Below, in pieces: positions 41,705 through 42,452 of a stretch of DNA of 42,452 bases. Position 1 is the first letter of the stretch. The number at the start of each line of letters is the position of its first letter. Under the pieces are notes generated by a model, which was given only the letters and a program-made list of their open reading frames with translations, ran no database searches and was not told the origin of the DNA. The position numbers were made by a program, and so were the translations under genes. Source of the DNA: Avimonoglobus sp965151315 (GTDB lineage Bacteria; Bacillota; Clostridia; UBA1381); assembly GCA_965151315.1 (NCBI GenBank), contig CBCTZG010000015.1:1-42452 (forward strand), given 5' to 3'.

Positions 41705-42452
41705 TTGGAAAAAAGCAATTTTGGCAGGAAGCTATTGCATGCCCTGCGGCCCACGAAAAAAAAGGTGACAGTGCTTGTGCTGCTTGCCATTTTAGCCGGC
41801 GGCGGATATTGGGTAAAAAATTATTTTGACAAGAAAAAGGCTGCCCAGACTACGGCCGCTGTGGAAACGGATATGGTGACCCGGGGCGATGTAGAGGTTA
41901 CAATTACCGGCTCCGCGGCTGTGGAGCCTTATGAGCGGTATGAAATTATTTCCATGGTCAGCGGTGATATTATATCTTCCCCATACGAGGTGGGAGACCA
42001 AGTGGAGAAGGACGCGGTGCTCTATCAGTTTGACACCTCAGATACAAACCTGGATATGCAAAAGCAGGAGATCTCGCAGCAGCAGTCCGAGCTGAATTAC
42101 CAAAAGGCCTTGGAAAACCAGGACAAACTGGTGGTCCGGGCGAAGGCCAGCGGCGTTGTTTCAGACCTGGACTATCAAGTCGGTGACGAGGTTGAGGCCA
42201 ACGCGGTACTTGCCAATATTGCCGACAGCACAAAGCTGGAGGTTACGCTGCCCTTTACCCAGACCCAGATTGCCGATATTTATGTGGGGCAGCCGGCAAC
42301 CATTTCCAGTTCCGTACATATGAGCAGCGTACAGGGGACAGTGACCCATAAGGACGCCAATCCCCATGCCCAGGCAGATGGCTCGTCGCTGTATAATGTT
42401 ACCATTGCCTTTGAAAATCCCGGCGCGTTCGCGGCTGGCTTGGTTGTGGGCG
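41705..42452 (+). CDS. HlyD/RND-type efflux periplasmic adaptor subunit, 3'-truncated by window edge
   Basis: 249 codons are visible; the frame runs off the right edge. The start is TTG 41705 because GGGAGG lies 8 nt upstream and no suitable ATG or GTG occurs before the membrane helix (VTVLVLLAILAGGGYWV). After the helix come the adaptor's strand pair (VTRGDVEVTITGSAAVEPYE), the biotinyl-lipoyl-like half-motif (VSGDIISSPYEVGDQVEKDAVLYQFD), and a very short coiled-coil hairpin of ~30 residues (Gln/Glu-rich). The second lipoyl half (VRAKASGVVSDLDYQVGDEV) and a beta-barrel domain follow. Such adaptors link an ABC transporter (MacB-like) or similar pump. Its partner should lie just beyond the window. 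Confidence 0.85.
   Translation, partial: MEKSNFGRKLLHALRPTKKKVTVLVLLAILAGGGYWVKNYFDKKKAAQTTAAVETDMVTRGDVEVTITGSAAVEPYERYEIISMVSGDIISSPYEVGDQVEKDAVLYQFDTSDTNLDMQKQEISQQQSELNYQKALENQDKLVVRAKASGVVSDLDYQVGDEVEANAVLANIADSTKLEVTLPFTQTQIADIYVGQPATISSSVHMSSVQGTVTHKDANPHAQADGSSLYNVTIAFENPGAFAAGLVVG

Noticed and set aside
1..42452. CRISPR arrays, tRNA or rRNA genes, prophage or insertion sequences
   Set aside because: No regularly spaced short repeats, cloverleaf-like genes, rRNA segments, integrases or transposases were seen on either strand.

Overview
The window looks like chromosome from a fermentative Gram-positive member of class Clostridia. The evidence is strong AGGAGG-type ribosome binding sites, near-consensus sigma-A promoters with 17-bp spacers, a YesM/YesN-type two-component pair, split secD and secF, an rpsO-pnp pair, a RelQ-type alarmone synthetase, and extracellular proteins built from clostridial modules. 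By eye the GC content is about 50% in most genes, but it is clearly lower between about 30.6 and 31.6 kb. No rRNA, tRNA, insertion sequence or CRISPR array was seen, and the species cannot be named from this sequence.

Region 1 (1-18.4 kb) is a carbohydrate-use locus read entirely on the + strand. It holds the end of an alpha/beta hydrolase, a 1426-residue exported protein made of three LVIVD-type propeller modules separated by Ig-like modules, and a beta-helix protein that starts in the -1 frame right after that gene's stop. After a perfect palindromic terminator come three enzymes without signal peptides: a GH94 phosphorylase, a six-hairpin glycosidase-like protein and a GH2 beta-galactosidase. 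An exported protein then combines the LVIVD/Ig modules with an SGNH esterase and an EF-hand-like loop. My inference is that the exported proteins bind, de-acylate or cut a plant or host glycan outside the cell, and that the cytoplasmic enzymes cleave the imported oligosaccharides. No transporter lies inside the window.

Region 2 (18.4-22.6 kb) is a sensor kinase and AraC-type response regulator with its own promoter. It probably controls region 1. It is bracketed by two direct copies of a ~172-bp structured intergenic repeat, each beginning with a hairpin and ending in a terminator-like hairpin. The first copy also lies between two identical 28-nt palindromes.

Region 3 (22.6-42.4 kb) is core housekeeping DNA: rnr, secD-secF, pnp, rpsO, rpmE, a small AT-rich island with a membrane protein of unknown role, relQ, an MFS transporter, a ZIP metal transporter, a TrmH-family RNA methyltransferase, an operon dprA-topA-trmFO-thioredoxin-fold protein, DUF378 and DUF4830-like proteins, and the start of an HlyD/RND-type adaptor that uses a TTG start. 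Several leaders carry possible regulatory structures: a hairpin over the zupT ribosome binding site, a long hairpin at the 5' end of the trmH transcript, and a 14-bp palindrome inside a promoter spacer.
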